Below are positions 42,052 to 47,815 of a DNA stretch of 64,000 bases, one piece after another. The translations under genes and the position numbers were made by a program. Numbering within the stretch: the stretch's first letter is position 1; the number at the start of each line of letters is the position of its first letter. Where the stretch lies: positions 62,001 to 126,000 of the IMG/VR virus record IMGVR_UViG_3300028558_000001, one strand, 5' to 3'. This DNA comes from a virus. The notes beneath the pieces are model-generated. The model saw only the letters and a program-made list of their open reading frames with translations, did no database searches and was not told the origin of the DNA.

Positions 42052-42307
42052 TATTGTAATTTATTCCAAGGATAATTGCACATATTGCGAACAGGCCAAG
42101 AATCTTCTAAAAATCAATGACTTAGAATTTCGGGAATTGAAATTAAATGAAGATTTTTCACGCGATGAGATTTTAGAACTATTTCCGACCGCCCGTACCT
42201 TTCCAATTATCGTGATTAATAACACGTACATTGGTGGATATTCACAGTTGACAACCGAAATGGAGCACGGTATAGATAATCTCGGTAAGACGGTGATTTT
42301 GGGCTGA
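42044..42307 (+). CDS. grx: Glutaredoxin
   Basis: 87 residues. The active site CTYC is at about residues 12-15 (KDNCTYCEQAKNLLK), followed by TFPIIVINNTYIGGYSQL, with the cis-Pro and GG of the glutathione site. It can supply electrons to the phage class II ribonucleotide reductase; T4 NrdC has the same job for class I. The start overlaps a membrane-protein gene. An early-type promoter lies in its 3' end. Confidence 0.92.
   Translation: MIDIVIYSKDNCTYCEQAKNLLKINDLEFRELKLNEDFSRDEILELFPTARTFPIIVINNTYIGGYSQLTTEMEHGIDNLGKTVILG
42248..42276 (+). promoter_or_regulatory. Sigma-70-type promoter in the glutaredoxin gene
   Basis: TTGACA (42248-42253), 17 bases, TATAGA (42271-42276; two mismatches). 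It precedes the beta-helix gene by about 130 bases. Confidence 0.45.
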
Positions 42308-42407
42308 GTTAGCCCCTCCATCTTATCAATCACAATTATGTGAAATTATCTGTGGCCATAGAAAAACAAAATGTCCCACGGATGATAAAAATGGGATGGT
42401 GGTTGTT

Positions 42408-42860
42408 ATGATTAATACTATGAGTAAAAATGCCTATATTGCCAAGGATGCACATGTTTTTGGCAATGCAAAAGTGTTTGGTACATCTGTTATGAAAGAT
42501 AGTGCCGTTATTTCTGGCAATGTGAAACTATATGATGCTTGTCAAATTTACGATACTGCTCATATTTCAGGAGATATGAGAGTGGCGGGAACTGCCAAGA
42601 TTTATGGAAACACAAAACTATTTGGAGTTGGTCATATTCAAGGGGAAGCAGATATTTCCTCGTCAAATGATTGGCTTACTATGGTTTATGCCGGGAAGGT
42701 AATAACCATCTACAAGTCCCGCTGTGATACTGGCTTTGAAGTTAACCTTGATGGAGTCAATACTAATCTTGTTGAACTTTCCGTCTTGGTTTCTGATAAG
42801 GTGGCGCGATACCTTAACCAACTGGTTAAGGAGCGGAAGTGGGTCACTAAAAAGAAATGA
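42408..42860 (+). CDS. Left-handed beta-helix (hexapeptide-repeat) protein
   Basis: 150 residues from ATG 42408 (frame open to 42396; 42420 is another choice). Residues about 5-80 show six-residue turns with small-hydrophobic spacing (AYIAKDAHVFGNAKVFGTS, AVISGNVKLYDACQIYDTAHISG), typical of beta-helix proteins such as acetyltransferases, but no catalytic His block is apparent. The second half is a separate alpha-beta part ending KERKWVTKKK. Similar polymer-like hexapeptide proteins occur in T4-like phages with unknown role. Confidence 0.6.
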   Translation: MINTMSKNAYIAKDAHVFGNAKVFGTSVMKDSAVISGNVKLYDACQIYDTAHISGDMRVAGTAKIYGNTKLFGVGHIQGEADISSSNDWLTMVYAGKVITIYKSRCDTGFEVNLDGVNTNLVELSVLVSDKVARYLNQLVKERKWVTKKK

Positions 42861-42866
42861 ACCAGT

Positions 42867-42894
42867 GAAGGGGATAGAATGAACTATCCCCTTC
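42867..42894 (+). terminator. Strong hairpin between the beta-helix gene and the 356-residue gene
   Basis: GAAGGGGATA (42867-42876) pairs perfectly with TATCCCCTTC (42885-42894), loop of eight bases. No U-run follows, so it may be a processing or stability hairpin rather than an intrinsic terminator. It is 18 bases before the next ATG. Confidence 0.5.
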
Positions 42895-42911
42895 TAAAGT
42901 AAGGATATATA

Positions 42912-43982
42912 ATGGCGAAGAATAAAAAGAATGCATCTGATTTAGCAGTTATTAATAAAAAATATTTCGGCTCTGAGCCTGTTAGTTTTGATTACTCTTA
43001 TGATGCAATGATGGGCGCATATACCTTTTATAATTATATGTGTGACCTTTCTGATGCTAGAGAATACTTAGTTAAATATCTTCTTGATAATCATCGCAGG
43101 GATGAAGCTAAATCAATCAATAGTCTCAAGGAATGCTGGATTCCGACCACGGCGGCATGGATCGCCCGCGTTATCTCCAATGGTAATGACGTTCCAGATA
43201 CTTCAATTGATTTTATGAATCGTAAAATCAAAGAAGCACTTTCTCATAAAATCGAAGATGAAGATAATCCCAAACCATCTGTACAATCATTTATCTCTGA
43301 TAAGAGCAATGATGTAATTGCTAATATCGAAGATATTATTGATTCTGGATATGACTCCTCATTTTCATATTATAACTATTTCAAGACTCATGAATTATCT
43401 GCCAATATCCTACGAAAAGTCAAGGACTATTATCTTCCCCTCCTAAATGAATATGAGAGCATTTCCGTTGACAGGGATTTGAAGGAAGGCTATCGGTTCC
43501 TTACGAAGAAGGACATTGCGATTCGAGTCGATTATCTCAAGAAGATGTTTTCTGATATTGATACCATTATCAATAACAAGAAGCAGATGCGTAAAAAGCC
43601 AGTACGTACTAAGACAGTCAAGAGTAAGAAAATAAACTTACTTGACTTCCAGTACATGAAGGAAGACGTAGGTAACAAATTAGTATCAGTTGATCCTAGT
43701 AAACTCATTGACAAGCGCGAAGTTTGGTTATATAATACAAAGTATAATGCATTGTCTGTCCTTTATTCTGATGAAGGTTTCTCTATCAAGGGAACTACAA
43801 TTCATAATATTACTGACAAGTCCGTGAGTAAAAAAATCGGAGCTTCGAAAACAAAGGTGTTGACTCGGGTCATGACAGACACTAAGGTACAGCTAAGGAA
43901 GTTGATGGGCGACATTAAGAGTGCCGCTCAAGAGGCAACGGGGCGTACAAATGAAAACGTTTTGATATTAAGAGTGTTTTGA
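42912..43982 (+). CDS. Conserved T4-like phage protein of unknown function
   Basis: 356 residues. Helical N-terminal part (DAMMGAYTFYNYMCDLSDAREYL, NSLKECWIPTTAAWIARVISNG), a basic linker at about 225-240 (KQMRKKPVRTKTVKSKK), and a C-terminal beta domain (DKREVWLYNTKYNALSVLYS, KGTTIHNITDKSVSKKIG). I recall similar long proteins in cyanophage-type genomes, never with an assigned role; the basic linker suggests nucleic-acid contact. The tRNA cluster follows five bases after its stop, and a consensus promoter inside its 3' part aims at the cluster. Confidence 0.6.
   Translation: MAKNKKNASDLAVINKKYFGSEPVSFDYSYDAMMGAYTFYNYMCDLSDAREYLVKYLLDNHRRDEAKSINSLKECWIPTTAAWIARVISNGNDVPDTSIDFMNRKIKEALSHKIEDEDNPKPSVQSFISDKSNDVIANIEDIIDSGYDSSFSYYNYFKTHELSANILRKVKDYYLPLLNEYESISVDRDLKEGYRFLTKKDIAIRVDYLKKMFSDIDTIINNKKQMRKKPVRTKTVKSKKINLLDFQYMKEDVGNKLVSVDPSKLIDKREVWLYNTKYNALSVLYSDEGFSIKGTTIHNITDKSVSKKIGASKTKVLTRVMTDTKVQLRKLMGDIKSAAQEATGRTNENVLILRVF
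43708..43736 (+). promoter_or_regulatory. Consensus sigma-70 promoter, likely for the tRNA cluster
   Basis: TTGACA (43708-43713), 17 bases, TATAAT (43731-43736): exact consensus inside the 356-residue gene. No other promoter lies between it and the tRNA-Gly gene 250 bases on. Confidence 0.75.
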
Positions 43983-43986
43983 ATAT

Positions 43987-44060
43987 GCGGGTATGGTATA
44001 TAGATTGTGCCTTGGGTTTCCAACCCAATGAAGGGGGTTTGAGTCCCTCTACCCGCTCCA
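43987..44060 (+). tRNA. tRNA-Gly (anticodon TCC)
   Basis: Cloverleaf read by eye: acceptor GCGGGTA/TACCCGC, anticodon arm TTGGG-TTTCCAA-CCCAA giving TCC, T arm GGGGG/CCCTC, encoded CCA end. The D arm is atypical (GGTA/TGCC with a nine-base loop). Confidence 0.82.
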
Positions 44061-44069
44061 ATTTCAATT

Positions 44070-44146
44070 GGTTCCGTAGCTCAGCAGGATAGAGCAACTG
44101 ACTTCTAATCAGTAGGTCGTAGGTTCGAGTCCTACCGGGATCGCCA
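44070..44146 (+). tRNA. tRNA-Arg (anticodon TCT)
   Basis: Acceptor GGTTCCG/CGGGATC (two G-U pairs), anticodon arm ACTGA-CTTCTAA-TCAGT giving TCT, T arm TAGGTTCGAGTCCTA, CCA encoded. It reads AGA/AGG codons, frequent in this AT-rich phage (the protein frames use AGA heavily). Confidence 0.92.
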
Positions 44147-44154
44147 TTTAACAT

Positions 44155-44232
44155 GGACACTTAGCTCAGTTGGTTTAGAGCAACGGACTTTTAATCCGTG
44201 GGTCGAGGGTTCGAATCCCTCAGTGTCTACCA
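44155..44232 (+). tRNA. tRNA-Lys (anticodon TTT)
   Basis: Acceptor GGACACT/AGTGTCT with a G-U first pair, anticodon arm ACGGA-CTTTTAA-TCCGT giving TTT, T arm GAGGGTTCGAATCCCTC, CCA encoded. Confidence 0.92.
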
Positions 44233-44251
44233 TTTATGAAAGGAACTCATC

Positions 44252-44419
44252 ATGTTTGGTTTGCTTTGTGAAGGATCAAATAGAGTAACCTGTGAACCTT
44301 GTACTTCTAACGATAAACTATCAATTGTCTATATGGATAGTTTTGGAGAAAGTATTGAAAAGATTTTTTGTGAACATTGTAAGGAACTAATAATTCCTAA
44401 AGAAAGTGGAGCGTGGTAA
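44252..44419 (+). CDS. Small four-cysteine protein between tRNA genes
   Basis: 55 residues from ATG 44252, preceded by AAAGGAAC. Cysteines fall in the pairs CEPC (residues 14-17) and CEHC (about 40-43), plus one at residue 6. Two CxxC knuckles about 23 residues apart suit a zinc ribbon. The stop is directly followed by the next ATG at 44420. Function unknown; many phage zinc ribbons bind host RNA polymerase or nucleic acid. Confidence 0.62.
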   Translation: MFGLLCEGSNRVTCEPCTSNDKLSIVYMDSFGESIEKIFCEHCKELIIPKESGAW

Positions 44420-44749
44420 ATGGGACATTATGATGATTGTCGGGAAGCATATGCAGAAGTGAAAGCTGACGAGGCTAGGGGAACTACTACTTCCTTTCCA
44501 AAGAAAGCACCAGTTGTACCGCCAACGACTAAGAAGCCAAAAGTTATTAAAGATAATAAGTTTATGGTGCTTAGTCATAACCCAAACTATTATAGTTTTG
44601 CTATTGTTAGTAATGAACCAGTGGAATATGAAAAGGCACTTGATGTAGCTAGAGAATCTGCATCTAAAAATATTGGTTATGAATACATTGTTGTTGAATT
44701 TAAGTCTCTTGTTAAGCCTTTTATTAAAACAGATGTAGTAGAATTTTAA
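44420..44749 (+). CDS. Hypothetical protein within the tRNA cluster
   Basis: 109 residues. A basic, Pro/Thr-rich stretch (KKAPVVPPTTKKPKVIKDN) divides a short helical start from a C-terminal beta-alpha-beta part (KFMVLSHNPNYYSFAIVSNEPVEYEKALDVA). It starts directly at the stop of the zinc-ribbon gene. No family recognised. Confidence 0.6.
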   Translation: MGHYDDCREAYAEVKADEARGTTTSFPKKAPVVPPTTKKPKVIKDNKFMVLSHNPNYYSFAIVSNEPVEYEKALDVARESASKNIGYEYIVVEFKSLVKPFIKTDVVEF

Positions 44750-44832
44750 GAACATCTTGGTAAGATAAGTAAACGGAGGATGGGAAATGGGTATGTGGAT
44801 AGCAATCCCTGATACCCCACCGGCCAAGACTA

Positions 44833-44859
44833 GGGGGAGAGTGAAGCTGGCTCTCCCCC
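44833..44859 (+). terminator. G+C-rich hairpin before tRNA-Ile
   Basis: GGGGGAGAG (44833-44841) pairs fully with CTCTCCCCC (44851-44859), nine-base loop. It lies 12 bases before the tRNA-Ile gene, without a U-run. It may separate or mark processing of the two tRNA groups; a short frame over it (from 44787) is probably not coding. Confidence 0.5.
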
Positions 44860-44870
44860 GGCGCTATTAT

Positions 44871-44946
44871 CGTCTTGTAGCTCAATTGGTTAGAGCAAGC
44901 ACCTTATAAGTGTTCGATCTGGGTTCAATTCCCGGCAGGACAACCA
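44871..44946 (+). tRNA. tRNA-Ile (anticodon TAT)
   Basis: Anticodon arm AGCAC-CTTATAA-GTGTT giving TAT; T arm CTGGGTTCAATTCCCGG; CCA encoded. Acceptor CGTCTTG/CAGGACA has an unpaired first position (C-A). TAT anticodons for isoleucine are rare in bacteria, which mostly use CAT with lysidine. Confidence 0.8.
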
Positions 44947-44955
44947 ATATTTAAC

Positions 44956-45031
44956 GGGAGTGTAGCTCAATTGGTAGAGCCGGTCGCTCATAACGGCCTC
45001 GTTGTAGGTTCAAGTCCTGCCACTCCCACCA
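44956..45031 (+). tRNA. tRNA with CAT anticodon (Met, elongator type; Ile2 possible)
   Basis: Acceptor GGGAGTG/CACTCCC, anticodon arm GGTCG-CTCATAA-CGGCC giving CAT, T arm TAGGTTCAAGTCCTG, CCA encoded. The paired first position rules out initiator tRNA. Because a TAT isoleucine tRNA is next to it, methionine is the simpler reading. Confidence 0.85.
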
Positions 45032-45037
45032 TAAATA
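45030..45037 (+). promoter_or_regulatory. Late-type octamer CATAAATA overlapping the tRNA CCA end
   Basis: CATAAATA 18 bases before the metallopeptidase ATG. One mismatch from TATAAATA. The first two bases are the last two of the tRNA gene. Confidence 0.35.
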
Positions 45038-45055
45038 TCCATACAAGGAGTATGT

Positions 45056-45508
45056 ATGGATATTTATATTACCGGAAAATCCCCCAAGATTACTAAACCA
45101 GAGATAAAGAAAGCAGTACGATTCTATGGATCGAAATTGCTCCGCTCTGATACTTATGATAAAATATACTTGGAAATCGCCTTGACCTCTCAGACAGATG
45201 GTTTTTATGGCTTTTGTGAGTGGATCGGAACTAATTACCGTCCCAAAGATTTTCTCATAACTCTTAACAATAGATTATGCAGAAAAACAACTCTCCAAAA
45301 TCTAGCACATGAAATGGTTCATCTTAGGCAGTATGCCACTAATCAACTATTTGATTATATGAATAATGATAATGTTAGATGGAAGAAATCATTATATGAT
45401 CAGGACGAAGTTAAATACATGGATCGTCCTTGGGAAATACAAGCTTATGAACTAGAAGATATATTATATGAACAATATGTAAAGGAATTTGATGACAACA
45501 TTACTTAA
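45056..45508 (+). CDS. SprT/IrrE-like zinc metallopeptidase-type protein
   Basis: 150 residues with HEMVHLRQ at about residues 86-93 (NLAHEMVHLRQY), a HExxH zinc site, followed by RPWEIQAYELE, whose Glu would be the third ligand. The layout is that of SprT-like or gluzincin-type small proteins in phages. AAGGAG precedes the ATG by five bases. It is upstream of genes 33, 59 and 32 and overlaps gene 33 by 17 bases. Target unknown; proteolysis of a DNA-bound host protein is a possibility by analogy with SprT. Confidence 0.72.
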   Translation: MDIYITGKSPKITKPEIKKAVRFYGSKLLRSDTYDKIYLEIALTSQTDGFYGFCEWIGTNYRPKDFLITLNNRLCRKTTLQNLAHEMVHLRQYATNQLFDYMNNDNVRWKKSLYDQDEVKYMDRPWEIQAYELEDILYEQYVKEFDDNIT

Positions 45509-45734
45509 ACAGATAGAAATTAATACTCTAGCATTTGAAGATGATATTGAACGATTGGTTTCTAAAAAGAAGATGACTTATCTGGAAGCAGTTATTCATT
45601 GGACCGAATCAAAGGGGATTGAAGTTGAATACGCTGCAACCCTCATTAAAAAGGACAATGTAATGAAGTCCAAACTTAAGGCCGAAGCGGAAGACCTTAA
45701 TTATATCCATCGCGGAGCCACCTTACCGATTTGA
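45492..45734 (+). CDS. 33: Late transcription coactivator gp33
   Basis: 80 residues from ATG 45492 (AAAGGAA upstream; UUG 45489 is an alternative). It fits the phage late-transcription-coactivator family: MTYLEAVIHWTESKGIEVEYAATLIKKD, then LKAEAEDLNYIHRGATL. In T4, gp33 bridges RNA polymerase and the sliding clamp and, with sigma gp55, allows transcription from TATAAATA promoters, which are abundant in this window. It lies in the T4 order 33-59-32. gp55 and the clamp are not in the window. Confidence 0.75.
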   Translation: MTTLLKQIEINTLAFEDDIERLVSKKKMTYLEAVIHWTESKGIEVEYAATLIKKDNVMKSKLKAEAEDLNYIHRGATLPI

Positions 45735-45740
45735 GTTTAT

Positions 45741-46313
45741 ATGTCAGCACTAACCGTATACTCCGACTACCTAGCTTTAAAAAGACATTTCTCGGATGAG
45801 AAATTTGATTACTTCAAATACGCTAGATTACCTGTCACAGTTGACAGCCTAGAGAAGCGTAAAGATAAGTACTACTTTTTAAAACTCTCTAAAGATAGAG
45901 AGTATAAACACTTCCTAATTGCTAACTTTGTAAAAGATAAAGACTTCTGGATTGGCGATATGTCAAGTCAGGATCGGATTATTACGTTCCAAGAATGGAA
46001 TAAGAAAATCCAATCTCTATCGTATACATTTAGGAATGAGTTGGGAAACCTTGACGAAGACTTCAATTCGAACTTCGTAATCAAGAATAACCAACACCCC
46101 AACGTAGTAAAGTTGTACCTAAAACGAAAGATTTCTCTTGAAACCTTAGTAATACTGGTTGACATTACTAACACGTTCAACTATAATATGCGTAAGTTGG
46201 ATGATGTGATCTGGAAGGATGTTGCTTTCAAGATCAAGAAATATTATCCATTCTTATCTCGTTATTATGCTAAAGAAAAATTAAAGGAAGAAGTTAAAAA
46301 ATATTTCGATTAA
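45741..46313 (+). CDS. 59: Helicase loader gp59
   Basis: 190 residues (T4 gp59 217). It shares the T4 pattern KRKDKYYFLKLSKDREYKHFLIANFVKDKDFWIGDM (T4: KRRDKYFFQKLSEKYK...FISNLVANQDAWIGDI). The C-terminal part is helical and basic (VAFKIKKYYPFLSRYYAKEKLKEEVKKYF). gp59 loads gp41 on gp32-coated forks. It directly follows gene 33 and precedes gene 32, as in T4. A consensus early promoter is embedded in its 3' third. Confidence 0.9.
   Translation: MSALTVYSDYLALKRHFSDEKFDYFKYARLPVTVDSLEKRKDKYYFLKLSKDREYKHFLIANFVKDKDFWIGDMSSQDRIITFQEWNKKIQSLSYTFRNELGNLDEDFNSNFVIKNNQHPNVVKLYLKRKISLETLVILVDITNTFNYNMRKLDDVIWKDVAFKIKKYYPFLSRYYAKEKLKEEVKKYFD
46159..46187 (+). promoter_or_regulatory. Consensus sigma-70 promoter inside gene 59, aimed at gene 32
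   Basis: TTGACA (46159-46164), 17 bases, TATAAT (46182-46187): exact consensus. It gives a leader of roughly 220 bases before gene 32, covering the candidate operator. Confidence 0.75.
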
Positions 46314-46338
46314 TTTTTCTTATATGGTGTGTGAAAAC

Positions 46339-46346
46339 AATAAATA
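46339..46346 (+). promoter_or_regulatory. Late-type octamer AATAAATA upstream of gene 32
   Basis: AATAAATA, one mismatch from consensus, 70 bases before the gene 32 ATG. T4 gene 32 also has early/middle and late promoters. Confidence 0.38.
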
Positions 46347-46351
46347 ATGAT

Positions 46352-46417
46352 GAAGCTTTGGCTTCTATACAAACATACAGAATATAAACACACAAACATA
46401 TAGGATATACAAACATA
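46352..46417 (+). promoter_or_regulatory. Candidate gp32 autogenous operator: hairpin plus three ACAAACATA repeats
   Basis: A hairpin GAAGC-TTTG-GCTTC (46352-46365) is followed by three exact copies of ACAAACATA at 46369-46377, 46392-46400 and 46409-46417. The last reaches into the start codon, and the ribosome site AGGAT lies between copies two and three. The leader after the hairpin has no pairing potential, as expected of a cooperative single-strand binding site. In T4, gp32 represses its own mRNA through a pseudoknot and an unstructured A/U tract. Confidence 0.55.
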
Positions 46418-47337
46418 TGGTAAATTTTGCCCAATTAAAGAAGAACCGTCAGGCTAATTTCGATAAGCTAGTACAAGAGACGGAAAAGTTAGACTCCAAA
46501 CAATTCACCAAAGATGAACGTTTCTGGCAACCAACTGTAGATAAGTCTGGTTCTGGTTATGCTGTTTTCCGCTTTCTACCAGAATATGGTGAGGAAGATA
46601 CTCCATACGTCCGCGTATTCGAGCATGGCTTTAAGGGTCCAACGGGTCAGTGGTATATTGAGAATTCACTAACAACTCTAGGTAAGCCTGATCCACTATC
46701 AGAACTAAACTCTAAGTTATGGAATTCTACTGAGGATGACAACCATCCAAACCGTAAGCAAGCCCGCGATCAAAAGCGTAAGCTAACTTTTATCTCAAAC
46801 ATTTACATGATTTCTGATCCTGCAAATCCTGAGAATAACGGTAAGGTCTTCTTATATAAGTATGGTAAGAAAATCTTTGACAAGCTAAAGGCTAAGATGC
46901 AGCCTGAGTTTGCGGATGAAGTAAAGATCAATCCTTTCGATCTTTGGGATGGCGCTACGTTCCGTCTAAAGATTTCTAAGGTAGCCGGTTATCGTAACTA
47001 CGATAAGTCAGACTTCGATGCAGCCGCACCACTATTTGCGGATGATAAGAAGTTAGAGGAAGTCTATAACAAGATGTATCCTCTAGCTCCATTCATTGAT
47101 CCTTCAAACTTCAAGGATTACAATACTCTCAAGGCACGTCTAGACGTTGTTCTAGGTGCAACTTCTGGTAAGTCATCTGTTGCTTCAACATTTGACGAAG
47201 AGGATGATGAGACAATTCCTTTCGAAACAACTTCCAGAAATCGGAAGACCGAAGCGAAGTCTCATAAGACAAGAGATATTGCTGAGACTGATATTGAAGA
47301 TGACGATGCTTTCATGGCAAGTCTTCTTGCAGATTAA
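46417..47337 (+). CDS. 32: Single-stranded DNA binding protein gp32
   Basis: 306 residues (T4 gp32 301). The basic N-terminal cooperativity arm (LKKNRQANFDKLVQETEKL), OB core (YAVFRFLPEYGEEDTPYVRVFEHGFKG), and acidic C-tail (ETDIEDDDAFMASLLAD) are all present. In T4, a zinc is held by His64 and three Cys; here no Cys exists, and residues 70-100 read GPTGQWYIENSLTTLGKPDP. The A-domain tail contacts gp59, gp33 and the polymerase. A perfect terminator palindrome follows eight bases after the stop. Confidence 0.95.
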   Translation: MVNFAQLKKNRQANFDKLVQETEKLDSKQFTKDERFWQPTVDKSGSGYAVFRFLPEYGEEDTPYVRVFEHGFKGPTGQWYIENSLTTLGKPDPLSELNSKLWNSTEDDNHPNRKQARDQKRKLTFISNIYMISDPANPENNGKVFLYKYGKKIFDKLKAKMQPEFADEVKINPFDLWDGATFRLKISKVAGYRNYDKSDFDAAAPLFADDKKLEEVYNKMYPLAPFIDPSNFKDYNTLKARLDVVLGATSGKSSVASTFDEEDDETIPFETTSRNRKTEAKSHKTRDIAETDIEDDDAFMASLLAD

Positions 47338-47344
47338 GTAAATT

Positions 47345-47370
47345 AAAGGAGGGGAAATTTCCCCTCCTTT
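47345..47370 (+). terminator. Terminator after gene 32
   Basis: A 26-base perfect palindrome: AAAGGAGGGGAAA / TTTCCCCTCCTTT. Stem with GGAGGGG/CCCCTCC and a T-rich 3' arm followed by ATCTTATTAT. It would stop the 33-59-32 transcript. Confidence 0.85.
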
Positions 47371-47386
47371 ATCTTATTATGAGTAC

Positions 47387-47415
47387 TTGACAGGTACGTT
47401 GAGTGCGTGTACTGT
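47387..47415 (+). promoter_or_regulatory. Possible sigma-70 promoter for the exported protein
   Basis: TTGACA (47387-47392), 17 bases, TACTGT (47410-47415; three mismatches), 41 bases before the ATG and right after the gene 32 terminator. The -35 is exact but the -10 is weak. Confidence 0.42.
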
Positions 47416-47455
47416 GATTGATACAGTGATTAATTCTAATTAATGGAGGTTTGTT

Positions 47456-47815
47456 ATGTTTAAAAAGTTTATGACTGCCGTGGCCGTATTTGGTTTGATG
47501 GCAATTACGAGTCCTGCCTTTGCAGAAGCAGCAGCAAAAACAAGTGAATGCACTGATCCAAAAAACTTTTCAGCCATGTTGGGTAGTAGTGGCTTCAAAC
47601 CTCTTATCATTGCAATGGACGTTGATAAGAATATGAACCAATTTGAGGTTCTAGTTAATAGTGAAACAAATGAAGTAATCGTTATCAATTATAATGTCAA
47701 TAAGCATGATGATCCCATCAGTAAAGTTTGTTTTACTGTATATGGGAATCATGTACATGTTGATAATGATGGACTTGCTTCCGTATACGACAAATACATG
47801 CCAACTCCTAAGTAA
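47456..47815 (+). CDS. Exported (periplasmic) protein with signal peptide
   Basis: 119 residues. The N-terminus MFKKFMTAVAVFGLMAITSPAFA-EAAA is a classical Sec signal (basic n-region, hydrophobic core, Ala-x-Ala cut after residue 23). The mature part is about 96 residues with two cysteines (C32 and C92) that may form a disulfide. AGGAGG-like GGAGG precedes the ATG. It stands alone between a terminator and the convergent tape-measure gene, whose stop abuts this one. No family recognised. Superinfection exclusion or receptor masking is a reasonable idea for a phage periplasmic protein but unproven. Confidence 0.75.
   Translation: MFKKFMTAVAVFGLMAITSPAFAEAAAKTSECTDPKNFSAMLGSSGFKPLIIAMDVDKNMNQFEVLVNSETNEVIVINYNVNKHDDPISKVCFTVYGNHVHVDNDGLASVYDKYMPTPK

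Noticed and set aside
43915-44160. Minus-strand frame with a PGRTRTYDL-type sequence
   Set aside because: This is the familiar false protein read from the reverse strand of tRNA genes.
44787-44910. Forty-codon frame MGMWIAIPDTPP... running into tRNA-Ile
   Set aside because: It overlaps a hairpin and a tRNA gene, and the end is simply translated tRNA sequence.
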